Shown: in pieces, positions 18,459-27,671 of the stretch | Layout: every line of letters starts with the position of its first letter | Position numbering within the stretch: position 1 is the first letter of the stretch | Source of the DNA: Clostridium sp. MSJ-8 | GTDB lineage: Bacteria > Bacillota > Clostridia > Clostridiales > Clostridiaceae | Reading direction: 5' to 3' | Assembly (NCBI RefSeq): GCF_018918325.1 | Contig: NZ_JAHLQH010000019.1 | Span: forward strand, 42,781-106,780 | DNA length: 64,000 nucleotides | Translations under genes and position numbers: made by a program | The notes under the pieces: generated by a model | The model's input: the letters and a program-made list of their open reading frames with translations, nothing else | Database searches by the model: none | What the model was told of the DNA's origin: nothing

Positions 18459-19274
18459 ATGATAAGTGATATAACAATAGGACAATATTTGCCAGGGTCT
18501 TCATTTACTCATAAATTAGATCCAAGAACTAAAATTATTATTTCAATCTTATATGTAATTTCTCTCTTTTGCATAAACAAGTTTTATGGATACATATTTC
18601 CAATTATATTTTTATTTGTAGTTATAAAAAATGCTAAAATACCTTTTAAGTTTGTTGTTAGAGGCTTGAAACCAATAATCTTTTTGATAATTATAACAGC
18701 ACTTTTCAACGTTTTTATGACTAGAGGCACATCAGATACTCTTTTGCTTAAATTTGGAATAGTAAAGATATATTCTGAGGGTGTACGCTTAGCAGTGTTT
18801 ATGGCTCTAAGATTAATTCTTTTGATTATAGGTACATCGCTTTTAACATATACAACATCTCCAATACAATTAACAGATGGGATAGAAAAACTTTTAAGAT
18901 TTATTGGTAAGGAATTAGCACATGAATTAGCTATGATGATGACTATTGCACTTAGATTTATTCCAACTTTGATTGAAGAAACAGATAAGATTATGAAAGC
19001 ACAGAAAGCTAGAGGGGCAGATTTTGAACAAGGAAATATAATTCAGAAGGCCAAGAGTCTTATACCTCTATTGATACCTTTGTTTGTTAGTGCATTTAGA
19101 AGAGCTGATGAATTAGCTTTAGCAATGGAATCTAGATGCTATAGAGGTGGAATAGGTAGAACACGAATGAATGAAATAAGATTTAAACAAAAGGATTTTG
19201 TTGCATTTATTATAGCAGGTGTATATTTAGCAATAGCTATTTCAGTTAGATTTGTAGATGTGGGATTGATGTAG
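18459..19274 (+). CDS. ecfT: energy-coupling factor transporter transmembrane subunit
   Basis: EcfT is the scaffold that links the two ATPases to substrate-specific S subunits. The 271-residue protein starts with the conserved GQYLPGSSFTHKLDPRTKI and has several hydrophobic segments. Its two cytoplasmic coupling-helix signatures are visible: KAQKARGAD near residues 182-190 and MESRCYRGG near 223-231. AAAGGAG precedes the ATG. truA begins two bases after the stop codon, the usual Firmicute layout. Confidence 0.95.
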   Translation: MISDITIGQYLPGSSFTHKLDPRTKIIISILYVISLFCINKFYGYIFPIIFLFVVIKNAKIPFKFVVRGLKPIIFLIIITALFNVFMTRGTSDTLLLKFGIVKIYSEGVRLAVFMALRLILLIIGTSLLTYTTSPIQLTDGIEKLLRFIGKELAHELAMMMTIALRFIPTLIEETDKIMKAQKARGADFEQGNIIQKAKSLIPLLIPLFVSAFRRADELALAMESRCYRGGIGRTRMNEIRFKQKDFVAFIIAGVYLAIAISVRFVDVGLM

Positions 19275-19276
19275 GT

Positions 19277-20011
19277 ATGAGAAATATAAAATTAACAATT
19301 GAATATGATGGCACTAATTATAATGGTTGGCAGAAGCAAAAGAATGGTGTTACTATTCAAGAAGAATTAGAAAAGGCTATAAAAAAAATAACAAATGAAG
19401 ATGTTGAAGTTATAGGAAGCTCTAGGACGGATTCTGGAGTTCATGCAAGAGGTATGGTATGTAACTTTAAAACTAGTAGTAGAATACCAGCAGAAAGGTT
19501 TAGAGAGGCAATAAATACAAAATTACCTGATGATATAGCAGTGCTATTGTCAGAAGAGGTAGATGAATTATTTCATGCTAGATATAATAGTAAAGGAAAA
19601 AGATATTCTTACACTATTATTAATAGATTTGAGAAAGTAGCTATAGATAGAAATTTTTCTTATCATGTTAAAGATGAGCTAAATATTGAAAAAATGAAAA
19701 AAACATGTGAGTATTTTATTGGTACTCATGATTTCTCAGCATTCAAGTCTACAGGAAGCTCTGTTAAAACATCAATAAGAACAATATATGATATGCATAT
19801 AGATGTTAGTGGACAAGAAATAAAATTAATTGTTCATGGAAATGGTTTTTTGTATAATATGGTAAGGATTATTGTGGGAACACTTATAGAAGTAGGAAGA
19901 GGAAAAATTAGTTGTAAAGAGGTGGAATCAGCTATAGAAAGTGGAGATAGAAAGGTTACAGGACCTTGTGCTCCACCTAATGGACTAGTATTAGAAGAAG
20001 TATATTACTAG
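19277..20011 (+). CDS. truA: tRNA pseudouridine(38-40) synthase
   Basis: TruA isomerises uridines 38-40 in the tRNA anticodon arm. The 244-residue product has the opening LTIEYDGTNYNGWQ and the catalytic motif SSRTDSGVHARG, with the nucleophile at D52. A later GNGFLYNMVRIIVGTLIEVG segment is also typical. The ATG lies two bases after ecfT, with the ribosome-binding site apparently inside the end of ecfT. The next genes have their own promoter just 20 bases downstream. Confidence 0.96.
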   Translation: MRNIKLTIEYDGTNYNGWQKQKNGVTIQEELEKAIKKITNEDVEVIGSSRTDSGVHARGMVCNFKTSSRIPAERFREAINTKLPDDIAVLLSEEVDELFHARYNSKGKRYSYTIINRFEKVAIDRNFSYHVKDELNIEKMKKTCEYFIGTHDFSAFKSTGSSVKTSIRTIYDMHIDVSGQEIKLIVHGNGFLYNMVRIIVGTLIEVGRGKISCKEVESAIESGDRKVTGPCAPPNGLVLEEVYY

Positions 20012-20031
20012 ACAAAAGTTCAAAAAAATAG

Positions 20032-20060
20032 TTGACACACCCGTAAGCGTGTATTATAAT
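20032..20060 (+). promoter_or_regulatory. promoter of rplM-rpsI
   Basis: Perfect TTGACA (20032-20037) and perfect TATAAT (20055-20060) are separated by 17 bases. This is an ideal sigma-A promoter, placed between truA and the L13 leader. Confidence 0.92.
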
Positions 20061-20066
20061 AATTTT

Positions 20067-20174
20067 GTTTGTTAGAATAGTTTATGTGTATAAGATCCAT
20101 TAGCCCCGGGTCTTGACATAAAAGCGGATACAAAAATGTAAAGCAAAATAAAGTAAGTTCAGGGAGGGAAATAG
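20067..20174 (+). promoter_or_regulatory. L13-type ribosomal protein leader
   Basis: About 110 untranslated bases follow the promoter. They contain AAGATCC (20092-20098) and GGGTCTT (20108-20114), forming a hairpin around the motif ATTAGCCCC, then a less structured A-rich stretch ending in AGGGAGGG. The known Firmicute L13 leader, which precedes rplM-rpsI, has the same position and a very similar AGCCCCGGGUCUU core. Assignment rests on position and this core, and was not checked with a covariance model. Confidence 0.75.
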
Positions 20175-20609
20175 ATGAAATCATATATTGCGAAAGCACA
20201 AGAAGTTGAAAGAAAATGGTACATCGTAGACGCTGCTGGTAAGCCACTAGGAAGAGTTGCTAGCCAAGTTGCATCAATATTAAGAGGTAAGAATAAACCA
20301 ACATTTACACCAAATGTTGACTGCGGAGATTACGTAATAGTTATTAATGCAGAACAAGTTGTTTTAACTGGTAAGAAGTTAGATCAAAAATTATTAAGAA
20401 AGCACAGTCTTTATCCAGGCGGATTAAAAGAAACTCCATACAGAGAAGTATTAGCTAAGAAGCCTGAATTCGCTTTTGAAGAAGCAGTAAGAAGAATGCT
20501 TCCAAAGGGTGTTTTAGGAAGACAAATGTTAAAGAAATTAAAAGTATATAGAGGAGCTGAACATGATCATGCAGCTCAAAAACCAGAAGTACTTGAATTA
20601 AAGTACTAA
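20175..20609 (+). CDS. rplM: 50S ribosomal protein L13
   Basis: L13 is an early-assembly 50S protein. The 144-residue product has the expected length and the conserved opening [29 protein letters not shown] (positions about 2-30). The [25 protein letters not shown] segment toward the C-terminus is also typical. AGGGAGGG precedes the ATG. It is co-transcribed with rpsI, 27 bases downstream, behind a strong promoter and leader. Confidence 0.98.
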   Translation: MKSYIAKAQEVERKWYIVDAAGKPLGRVASQVASILRGKNKPTFTPNVDCGDYVIVINAEQVVLTGKKLDQKLLRKHSLYPGGLKETPYREVLAKKPEFAFEEAVRRMLPKGVLGRQMLKKLKVYRGAEHDHAAQKPEVLELKY

Positions 20610-20636
20610 TACAATCTCGGGAGGAGGAATTTAAAA

Positions 20637-21029
20637 ATGGCAAAAGTTCAATACATGGGAACTGGTAGAAGAAAAAAATCAATAGCAAGAGTAAGACTTG
20701 TACCTGGAAATGGTAATGTAATAGTTAATAACAGAGAAATAGAAAACTATTTTGGTTTAGAAACTTTAAGAGTTATAGTTAACCAACCTTTAGTTTTAAC
20801 TGGAACTAAAGACAAGTTTGACGTATTAGTAAATGTTCACGGTGGTGGATTTACAGGTCAAGCTGGTGCAATAAGACATGGTGTAACTAGAGCTTTAGTT
20901 AAAGCTGATGAAGCATTAAAACCAGAATTAAAGAAAGCTGGATTCTTAACAAGAGATCCAAGAATGAAAGAAAGAAAGAAATACGGTCTTAAGAAAGCGA
21001 GAAGAGCTCCACAATTCTCAAAGAGATAG
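20637..21029 (+). CDS. rpsI: 30S ribosomal protein S9
   Basis: S9 has a C-terminal tail that reaches the P-site tRNA. The 130-residue product starts [21 protein letters not shown] and includes the conserved [19 protein letters not shown]. It ends [12 protein letters not shown], the typical basic tail with a terminal arginine. A GGGAGGAGG site lies upstream. A strong terminator follows 28 bases after the stop, closing this second ribosomal unit. Confidence 0.98.
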   Translation: MAKVQYMGTGRRKKSIARVRLVPGNGNVIVNNREIENYFGLETLRVIVNQPLVLTGTKDKFDVLVNVHGGGFTGQAGAIRHGVTRALVKADEALKPELKKAGFLTRDPRMKERKKYGLKKARRAPQFSKR

Positions 21030-21057
21030 TTTTTCGAGTTTATTCAAGAAAGTATAT

Positions 21058-21094
21058 ATCCCACAATCAAGCATGGTTGTGGGATTTCTTTTTG
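21058..21094 (+). terminator. terminator after rpsI
   Basis: ATCCCACAA (21058-21066) pairs perfectly with TTGTGGGAT (21077-21085) and is followed by a run rich in T (TTCTTTTT). The converging yitT gene ends at 21154, so the hairpin may also slow transcription from the other side, although the A-run needed for that direction is poor. Confidence 0.88.
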
Positions 21095-21153
21095 TATGAA
21101 ATTATATTAAATTCTATGTTTTTTTAGCGATAACATACAAGTAAAATACAAAA

Positions 21154-22035
21154 TTAATCTTGGTTATTACTAAGCACATCTGCTACTTCGCTTATAGTAA
21201 TATATGCGTTAGAATCAAGTCTTTTAACAATATTTTTCATTCTACCTACTTGAAATCTATTTACAACAAAATATATAACTGTTTTTTCTGAATCAGAGAA
21301 GTATCCTTTTGCGTCAATTAGAGTTAAACCACAGCCAAAAGTATCGGAAAGAGCCTTGCATATTTTGTCAGGATAAGCGGTTATTATCATTGCTGATTTA
21401 GAACGGTCGATACCATCAACAATAAAATCGATAGTTTGTATAGCTGCATAATAAGTAACAATTGAATACAATGGCAATATCCAACTCTTTAGGACTATTC
21501 CACAGAATATGTATAGTATTACATTGTAAATCATAACGAAAGTACCAACGCTTAGGCCTAAGGGTTTAGCGAGAATAACTGATAAGACTTCTATTCCATC
21601 CATAGCTCCACCATATCTTATAGATAGTCCACTACCTAATCCAGATATTAACCCGCCAAATACAGCACATAATAGAAGATCTGAACCTGCAAGAGGAGAA
21701 ACCATACTAACATCTATTGGAAGAATATCAGTGATAAGCCAAGCACCTAATGAATAGATAAGTACAGTATATGAAGCGTATATAGTAAATGTAATTCCTT
21801 GTTTACGAAGTCCAAATAGGAATAGTGGTGCATTTAATACAATAAGTAGTAAGGGTAGAGAAATGTAAGAAGGCGTAATTTGTGCAATTAACATAGATGT
21901 ACCTGATATTCCACTATCATATAATTTTACAGGTGTTAGAAACATAGTTATACCAAATGCATTAATCAAACCTGCTATAGTTAGCCAAATAATGTTTTTA
22001 AGTTCTAATTTTTTAAGTTCTGATTTAATAGTCAT
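21154..22035 (-). CDS. YitT family membrane protein (DUF161/DUF2179)
   Basis: YitT-family proteins are widespread Firmicute membrane proteins without a firmly established function. The 293-residue product reads about five to six hydrophobic segments in its first 190 residues. Motifs such as NAFGITMFLTPVKLYDSGISG and SIRYGGAMDGIEVLSVIL are typical. A soluble C-terminal DUF2179 domain follows (from roughly residue 205: KSAMIITAYPDKICKAL). The ATG is preceded by GAAAGGAGATT on the minus strand. It is transcribed away from the GT2/YfhO genes. A paralog lies at 34572-35432. Confidence 0.88.
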   Translation of the reverse strand: MTIKSELKKLELKNIIWLTIAGLINAFGITMFLTPVKLYDSGISGTSMLIAQITPSYISLPLLLIVLNAPLFLFGLRKQGITFTIYASYTVLIYSLGAWLITDILPIDVSMVSPLAGSDLLLCAVFGGLISGLGSGLSIRYGGAMDGIEVLSVILAKPLGLSVGTFVMIYNVILYIFCGIVLKSWILPLYSIVTYYAAIQTIDFIVDGIDRSKSAMIITAYPDKICKALSDTFGCGLTLIDAKGYFSDSEKTVIYFVVNRFQVGRMKNIVKRLDSNAYITISEVADVLSNNQD

Positions 22036-22083
22036 ATTTTTAATCTCCTTTCTATATAAATTCCACTATTGTAAAAAATAATC

Positions 22084-22117
22084 TTTGACAAAAGTATAAC
22101 ATAATACGAATGTCAAA
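22084..22117 (-). promoter_or_regulatory. extended -10 promoter within an inverted repeat, upstream of yitT
   Basis: On the minus strand TGTTATACT (complement of 22093-22101) is an extended -10 element upstream of the yitT start. It lies inside an inverted repeat, TTTGACA at 22084-22090 and TGTCAAA at 22111-22117. The repeat could be an operator or chance in AT-rich DNA. Confidence 0.45.
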
Positions 22118-22302
22118 ATAAGGGGATATATGTAATGAGAAGATTAAAAGAAAGTTACATAAATAAAATTAGTTTATAAAATAGCAATAATTCTTAAGGG
22201 AATTTTAATAAATTCATAAGTGTTTAAAAAGATTATGGTGGTATTATATATATTGAGTAAAAGGATAATAAATAAGTGTGCATAAATTAGGGGTGATGTT
22301 TT

Positions 22303-23274
22303 ATGAAAATATCTATTGTTGTTCCTTGTTATAATGAACAAGAAGTGTTAATGCTACATTATGAAGAAATGAAAAAAGTTATGAAGATTATGAAGGATGT
22401 TTCATTTGAAATAATATATATAGATGATGGTTCATCAGATAATACTTTAAATATATTAAAGGATCTACATAGAATAGATACTAGATGTAAGTATATTTCT
22501 TTTTCTAGGAATTATGGAAAGGAAAGTGCAATGTATGCAGGTCTTGAACATAGTCAAGGAGACTATGTAGCTATAATGGATGCTGATTTACAGGATCCAC
22601 CAACTTTATTACCTAAGATGTATAAAATATTAGAAGAAGAAGATTATGATTGTGTTGCAACAAGGAGAGCTGATAGAAAAGGAGAAGCAAGAATTCGTTC
22701 TTATTTATCAGAAAAATTTTATAAGATTATAAATAAAGTATCTGAAACAGAAATAGTTGATGGTGCTAGGGACTTTAGGTTAATGAATAGAAAAATGGTT
22801 AATGCAGTATTGCAAATGAGTGAATATAATAGATTTTCTAAAGGAATATTTAGTTGGGTTGGATTTAAAACTAAGTGGATAGAATTTAATAATGTGGAAA
22901 GGGCTGCAGGAGAAACAAAGTGGTCGATGAAGAAGCTTTTATTATATTCTATAGATGGAATCACAGGATTTTCAATAGTACCATTATCAATAGCTTCAAT
23001 TGTTGGGGGATTATTTTGCGTAATATCATTTATATTAGTTTTGTTAGTAGTATTTAGGACATTATTATTTGGAGATCCTGTTAGTGGTTGGCCTTCCCTT
23101 GTATGTATTATATTTTTTGTAACAGGAATACAATTATTTTGCACAGGAATATCAGGTCAATATTTAGCAAAAACTTACTTAGAGGTTAAACATAGACCTA
23201 TATATATTGAAAGAGAATCTAGTGATGAAGAGGATATGTTGAAGAAATCATTATATAAATATAGAGCAAAATAA
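22303..23274 (+). CDS. family 2 glycosyltransferase, CsbB/GtrB-like (polyprenyl-phosphate sugar synthase)
   Basis: Such enzymes transfer a sugar from a nucleotide donor to undecaprenyl phosphate on the inner membrane face. The 323-residue protein has a GT-A domain (IVVPCYNEQE near residues 5-14, IDDGSSDNT near 40-48, DADLQDPP near 93-100). Two C-terminal transmembrane segments follow (about residues 230-255 and 262-288), the standard layout of CsbB, YkcC and GtrB. GGGGTGATG lies upstream of the ATG. The next gene, 24 bases later, is a YfhO-like protein, matching the known csbB-yfhO partnership. Confidence 0.88.
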   Translation: MKISIVVPCYNEQEVLMLHYEEMKKVMKIMKDVSFEIIYIDDGSSDNTLNILKDLHRIDTRCKYISFSRNYGKESAMYAGLEHSQGDYVAIMDADLQDPPTLLPKMYKILEEEDYDCVATRRADRKGEARIRSYLSEKFYKIINKVSETEIVDGARDFRLMNRKMVNAVLQMSEYNRFSKGIFSWVGFKTKWIEFNNVERAAGETKWSMKKLLLYSIDGITGFSIVPLSIASIVGGLFCVISFILVLLVVFRTLLFGDPVSGWPSLVCIIFFVTGIQLFCTGISGQYLAKTYLEVKHRPIYIERESSDEEDMLKKSLYKYRAK

Positions 23275-23298
23275 CAACATTTTAGTAAGGAGTAGTTT

Positions 23299-25875
23299 AT
23301 GAAAAATTCAATATGTAAGTACAAATTTGAAATATTAATTACTATAGTTGTTATGGTTACTATAGGAATAGTTATATTAAGGTATGGTGGTTTTGTTTCT
23401 TGTGGTGATTATTTAAGTCAACATACTGTTTTCCCAGAATATTTTAGAAATTTATTTTATAAAACAGGAAAGTTAATTCCACATTTTGCTTCAAACATTG
23501 GTGCTGGACAAAATATATATTATTTTTCTTATTATGGATTACTTAATCCTCTTATTTTACCTTCTTATTTAATGCCTTTCTTGTCTATGAATAAATACAT
23601 GGTTATTATGAGTATACTATGTATTTATTTATCTACAATTAGCATTTATAAGTGGCTTAAGAGAAGCTTTAATAGTAGGATTAGTTTATTTGTTTCAATT
23701 ATGTATTTATTTGCAACCCCTATCATATATCAATCTCATAATCAAATTATGTTTGTTGATTATATGCTTTTCTTGATTTTGGCATTGTTGGGTGTTGATA
23801 TATATTATTCTAGAAGAAGCTCATGTTTAATGATAGTATCTATATTTTTGATGATAATGACTAGTTTTTACTTTAGTATTGGAGGAATGTTAGTAGTTTG
23901 GTTATATTCATTTTACAAGCAAGTAGGTAGAGATAAAAACAAATTTAAGGATATTCTAAAAGAACAAGTATATTTATTGTTAAGAATGCTAGTAAGTGTG
24001 CTAATGAGCTTGGTTTTATTAGTACCAACTTTTTTTACTTTAATAGGAAGGCAATCTAATAGCAGTAATTTACTAAGTATTGTGGATTTAATTATTCCGA
24101 AAGTATCAAGTTCAAGATTTCTATATTCTCCATATGGATTAGGATTTACATCTATAATAATTATTGCAATATTTGTTGGACTTACGTACAAAAAAATATC
24201 TGAAAAAATATTATATTTTGGAACAGTAATTATATTTTTATTTCCTATATTTGGTTATGCGTTAAATGGAGGATTATATATAAGAGATAAAGCTTTTATT
24301 CCTTTTCTTCCGTTGATGTTGTTCTTTATTGCACAAATCATGCAAAAATTAGAATGCAAACAGATAAAATTCAATATAATTTTAGTTGCTGTAGTCTGTA
24401 CATTTATATTTATTATATTTTCAGATTATAAGATGCAATATATAAAATTATTTGCAATTATTGATGTAATTGTTATGTTTATTTGTTTTTTAATATATTA
24501 TAAGAAAAGAAGAATTTCCATCATTGCATATCCTATAATTATAATGATGATTTTTAGTAATATAATGATTGCTGAAAGTGATTATACTGAAGATAATAGA
24601 GAACATTATAATATAGTAAATAATAATAATATAGCTAAAGAATGTGATAGTTTAATGAAAAATAACGAATTAGGTTATAGATTTGAAAAAGATTATTTAT
24701 ATGATGGCAATGGAAATTCAGCAGATATAAATAGAATAGATTCAAAGAATATGTATACTACAAGCTTTTATTCTTCAGCATATAATAAATACTATTATGA
24801 ATTTAGAAATAAAATATTTTGTGTAGAACAACCATATCGTAATTACTTAATGCAAGGAGTTAGTGAAAATCCTATTTTCTTAAAGCTAATGGGAGTTAAA
24901 TATACTTTTAGTAATAAGAAGATTAGAGGTAGAGAAGTTAAAGAGGAAATTGATAATAATAAGATATATGATAATGGTAGTGTTTATCCATTAGGATATG
25001 TGAGTACAAGTTATATATCAGAAAAAGAATATGATAAATTGGAGTTCCCATATAATCAGTTAGCATTATTGAAATATTCTGTTGTAACAGACGAAGCTGT
25101 AAGAAGAAATGTTAAAAGTACAGATGTGACATCTAATATAAATAAAAGTTTAGAAAATATACAGATTAGTATTCCACAAATAGAAAATAAAAATTTATCT
25201 GTGAAAAAATTAGATGGAAATAATGGATATGAGATTAATGCAAGAGAAAAAGAAAGAATTTCTGTAAAATTAGATAAGAAAAATAGTAAAAAGCAGTTAT
25301 TGTTTATAGAGTTTAATATTGAAAATTATAAAAAAAATAATGATGTTAAGGTAATAATTAATGGAACTAAAAATAAGTTGTCAGCAAGAAATAGTGTATA
25401 TTATAATAGTAATACCAAATTTAGGTTTGTGTGTTATTTAAATAAAGGTGATAAAAAGATAAATGTATCATTTGGAAGTGGTAAATATAGAATATATGAT
25501 ATTAAAGCTTATACTTATGCTAGCAATGAGGTTGAAGTAGGTACATCATTATGTAAGGATTCTTTTATAATTACAGATTATTGGAGCGATGGAGAAAATC
25601 TTAAGGGAAAGATTAAAAATAATAATGAAAATGACATATTTATAACATCAATACCTTATGATAAAGGGTTTACTGTATTTGTTGATGGAAAGAAGACAGA
25701 CATAAAAAAAGTAAATAAAGCATTTTTAGGATTTGATTTAGAAGAGGGAGATCATAATATAATTATTAACTATAATCCACCAGGGTTAAAGTGTGGACAG
25801 ATAGGCAGTGGAATTGGAGTTATTTGTTTTTTATTTATCATATATACTGAGAGAAAAAGTAATAGAAAAATATAA
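23299..25875 (+). CDS. YfhO family multi-pass membrane protein (putative GT-C glycosyltransferase/flippase)
   Basis: YfhO of Bacillus subtilis is linked with CsbB in adding GlcNAc to lipoteichoic acid outside the cell. This 858-residue protein has an N-terminal transmembrane anchor. A GDYLSQHTVFPEYF loop follows, which carries the acidic/polar signature expected of GT-C folds. About ten more hydrophobic segments reach to roughly residue 425, then a long soluble, presumably extracellular, domain and a final transmembrane segment near 835-850. AAGGAG precedes the ATG. It shares an operon with the GT2 gene. The polymer substrate is unknown. Confidence 0.85.
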   Translation: MKNSICKYKFEILITIVVMVTIGIVILRYGGFVSCGDYLSQHTVFPEYFRNLFYKTGKLIPHFASNIGAGQNIYYFSYYGLLNPLILPSYLMPFLSMNKYMVIMSILCIYLSTISIYKWLKRSFNSRISLFVSIMYLFATPIIYQSHNQIMFVDYMLFLILALLGVDIYYSRRSSCLMIVSIFLMIMTSFYFSIGGMLVVWLYSFYKQVGRDKNKFKDILKEQVYLLLRMLVSVLMSLVLLVPTFFTLIGRQSNSSNLLSIVDLIIPKVSSSRFLYSPYGLGFTSIIIIAIFVGLTYKKISEKILYFGTVIIFLFPIFGYALNGGLYIRDKAFIPFLPLMLFFIAQIMQKLECKQIKFNIILVAVVCTFIFIIFSDYKMQYIKLFAIIDVIVMFICFLIYYKKRRISIIAYPIIIMMIFSNIMIAESDYTEDNREHYNIVNNNNIAKECDSLMKNNELGYRFEKDYLYDGNGNSADINRIDSKNMYTTSFYSSAYNKYYYEFRNKIFCVEQPYRNYLMQGVSENPIFLKLMGVKYTFSNKKIRGREVKEEIDNNKIYDNGSVYPLGYVSTSYISEKEYDKLEFPYNQLALLKYSVVTDEAVRRNVKSTDVTSNINKSLENIQISIPQIENKNLSVKKLDGNNGYEINAREKERISVKLDKKNSKKQLLFIEFNIENYKKNNDVKVIINGTKNKLSARNSVYYNSNTKFRFVCYLNKGDKKINVSFGSGKYRIYDIKAYTYASNEVEVGTSLCKDSFIITDYWSDGENLKGKIKNNNENDIFITSIPYDKGFTVFVDGKKTDIKKVNKAFLGFDLEEGDHNIIINYNPPGLKCGQIGSGIGVICFLFIIYTERKSNRKI

Positions 25876-25891
25876 AAGAGGTATTTAATAA

Positions 25892-26761
25892 ATGCATAAG
25901 GTTTTAGCAAAAAATATTCTTTCAAGTAAGAATGGTATGAATATATATAGAGGATGTACACATGGGTGTATATATTGTGATGCAAGGAGTTTATGCTACA
26001 ATATGCATCATTTATTTGAAGATATAGAAGTGAAGGAGAATGCAGTTATATTATTAGAGGAGGCACTGAGAAGAAAAAAGAAAAAGTGTATGATAGGAAC
26101 AGGAGCAATGACAGATCCATATATACCGCTAGAACTAGAGCTTAAGAATACTAGAAGATGTATAGAGATTGTTGATAAATATGGATTTGGATTTACTGTT
26201 CAGACTAAGTCTAACAGAATACTTAGAGATATTGATTTATTAAAGCATATAAATGACAGATCAAAGTGCGTTGTTCAGATGACCTTGACAACTTATGATG
26301 AAGAATTATGTAAGGTTATAGAACCTAATGTGTGTACTACCAAGGAAAGGTTTAAAGTATTAAAACAATTAAAAGATAAAGGAATACCAACAATAGTATG
26401 GTTATCTCCTATTCTGCCATTTATTAATGATACAGAAGAAAATATAAATGGAATTCTAGATTATTGTATAGAGGCAGGCGTTAAAGGAATTATATGTTTT
26501 GGAATGGGTGTTACTTTAAGAGACGGAAACAGAGAGTACTTTTATAAGAAATTAGATGAAAAATTTCCTGGTATGAAACAAAGATATATAAAGAATTATG
26601 GAAATACATATATTCTAAATAGTGCTAATAATGATAAGTTAATGAGTCTTTTTAAGCATAGATGCATAGAAAATGGAATTATGCATGATATAGATGATAT
26701 ATTTAAGTATTTATGGACTTATGAAGAAAGATTTGAACAAGTTAAGTTTGATATATTCTAA
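25892..26761 (+). CDS. SPL-family (SplB-like) radical SAM protein
   Basis: The 289-residue product has the iron-sulfur motif C22-x3-C26-x2-C29 (RGCTHGCIYCD). MIGTGAMTDPYIPLE follows, which resembles COG1533 proteins related to spore photoproduct lyase. Genuine SPL is about 340 residues long. This shorter group, common in Clostridia, has not been assigned a reaction. Further cysteines occur along the chain, but no SPASM-like cluster is seen. It begins 17 bases after yfhO with AAAGAGGT as the ribosome-binding site, so it may be co-transcribed. The function is unknown. Confidence 0.8.
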   Translation: MHKVLAKNILSSKNGMNIYRGCTHGCIYCDARSLCYNMHHLFEDIEVKENAVILLEEALRRKKKKCMIGTGAMTDPYIPLELELKNTRRCIEIVDKYGFGFTVQTKSNRILRDIDLLKHINDRSKCVVQMTLTTYDEELCKVIEPNVCTTKERFKVLKQLKDKGIPTIVWLSPILPFINDTEENINGILDYCIEAGVKGIICFGMGVTLRDGNREYFYKKLDEKFPGMKQRYIKNYGNTYILNSANNDKLMSLFKHRCIENGIMHDIDDIFKYLWTYEERFEQVKFDIF

Positions 26762-26913
26762 AGATTGAAATACATAAATCTATTATTATGAACGTGATAA
26801 ATAGATAAACTAAAAGTCCCCATAATGATTAGATAAGAAAAATAAAACATATCTTATGAAAAATTATGCCTTATAATTGAAATATAATAATTTTAAGTAA
26901 GGAAGAAAAGAAT

Positions 26914-27570
26914 ATGAATAATAATATTAAAGCAGTTGTTTTTGATATGGATGGCTTGATGTTTGATACAGAGAGAGTATATGTTGAAGCAATGGATTAT
27001 ATAGGAGAAAAAATAGGGCTTGGTAAGTTAGGATATATAGTTAAGAAGACATTAGGAATGAATAAAACTTCATCAAGGAAAGTATGGCTAGAAGAATTAG
27101 GAGAAAACTATGATGAAGAGATAATAAATAGAGAAATAATTATATATTATACGGAATACTATAAAAATAATACTGTCCCTGTTAAAGAGGGATTATATGA
27201 GTTGTTAGAATTCTTATCTGAAAATAGATATAAGGTGGCAGTTGCATCTTCATCAAATAGAGAAACTATAATGAAACATTTAAGGGAAACTAACATAGAC
27301 AAGTATTTTAGTGTAATAGTTAGTGGAGAAGATTTTGAAGTGTCAAAACCTAATCCAGATATTTATATAAAAGCTTGTGAACTATTAGAAGAGGAGCCTA
27401 TAAATTGTATTGCATTAGAAGATTCTAAGAATGGATTATTAGCAGCATATAGTGCTGGATGTAAGCCTGTAATGATCCCGGATTTGTATGAAGCTGAAGA
27501 TGAAATAAAAAAAATTCTATACAAAAAATTTGATTCGCTAAAAGATGTAGTTAATTTATTAAAACATTGA
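26914..27570 (+). CDS. HAD-superfamily hydrolase, beta-phosphoglucomutase-like
   Basis: The 218-residue protein has motif I FDMDGLMFDTE near residues 10-20, with two catalytic aspartates. A helical cap domain follows, then motif II VAVASSSN near 109-116, a lysine in KPNPDIY, and the acidic motif ALEDSKNG near 169-176. This matches subfamily IA phosphatases and mutases such as PgmB or YhcW. The physiological substrate cannot be read from the sequence. AAGGAAG precedes the ATG. Its stop codon overlaps the -35 element of the next promoter. Confidence 0.85.
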   Translation: MNNNIKAVVFDMDGLMFDTERVYVEAMDYIGEKIGLGKLGYIVKKTLGMNKTSSRKVWLEELGENYDEEIINREIIIYYTEYYKNNTVPVKEGLYELLEFLSENRYKVAVASSSNRETIMKHLRETNIDKYFSVIVSGEDFEVSKPNPDIYIKACELLEEEPINCIALEDSKNGLLAAYSAGCKPVMIPDLYEAEDEIKKILYKKFDSLKDVVNLLKH

Positions 27571-27595
27571 TAAAAAAAGGAAAATAAAATATAAT
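27567..27595 (+). promoter_or_regulatory. promoter of the DUF2207-radical SAM pair
   Basis: TTGATA (27567-27572) and TATAAT (27590-27595) are separated by 17 bases. The -35 element overlaps the stop codon of the HAD gene. The start of transcription near 27602 leaves a leader of about 70 bases. Confidence 0.75.
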
Positions 27596-27671
27596 ATTTT
27601 TAGGTAGTTTATTAGGAAAATAGTAATAGATAAATTTTTTGTATATGTAAAAAGGAAATTGGTAGAGGGAT

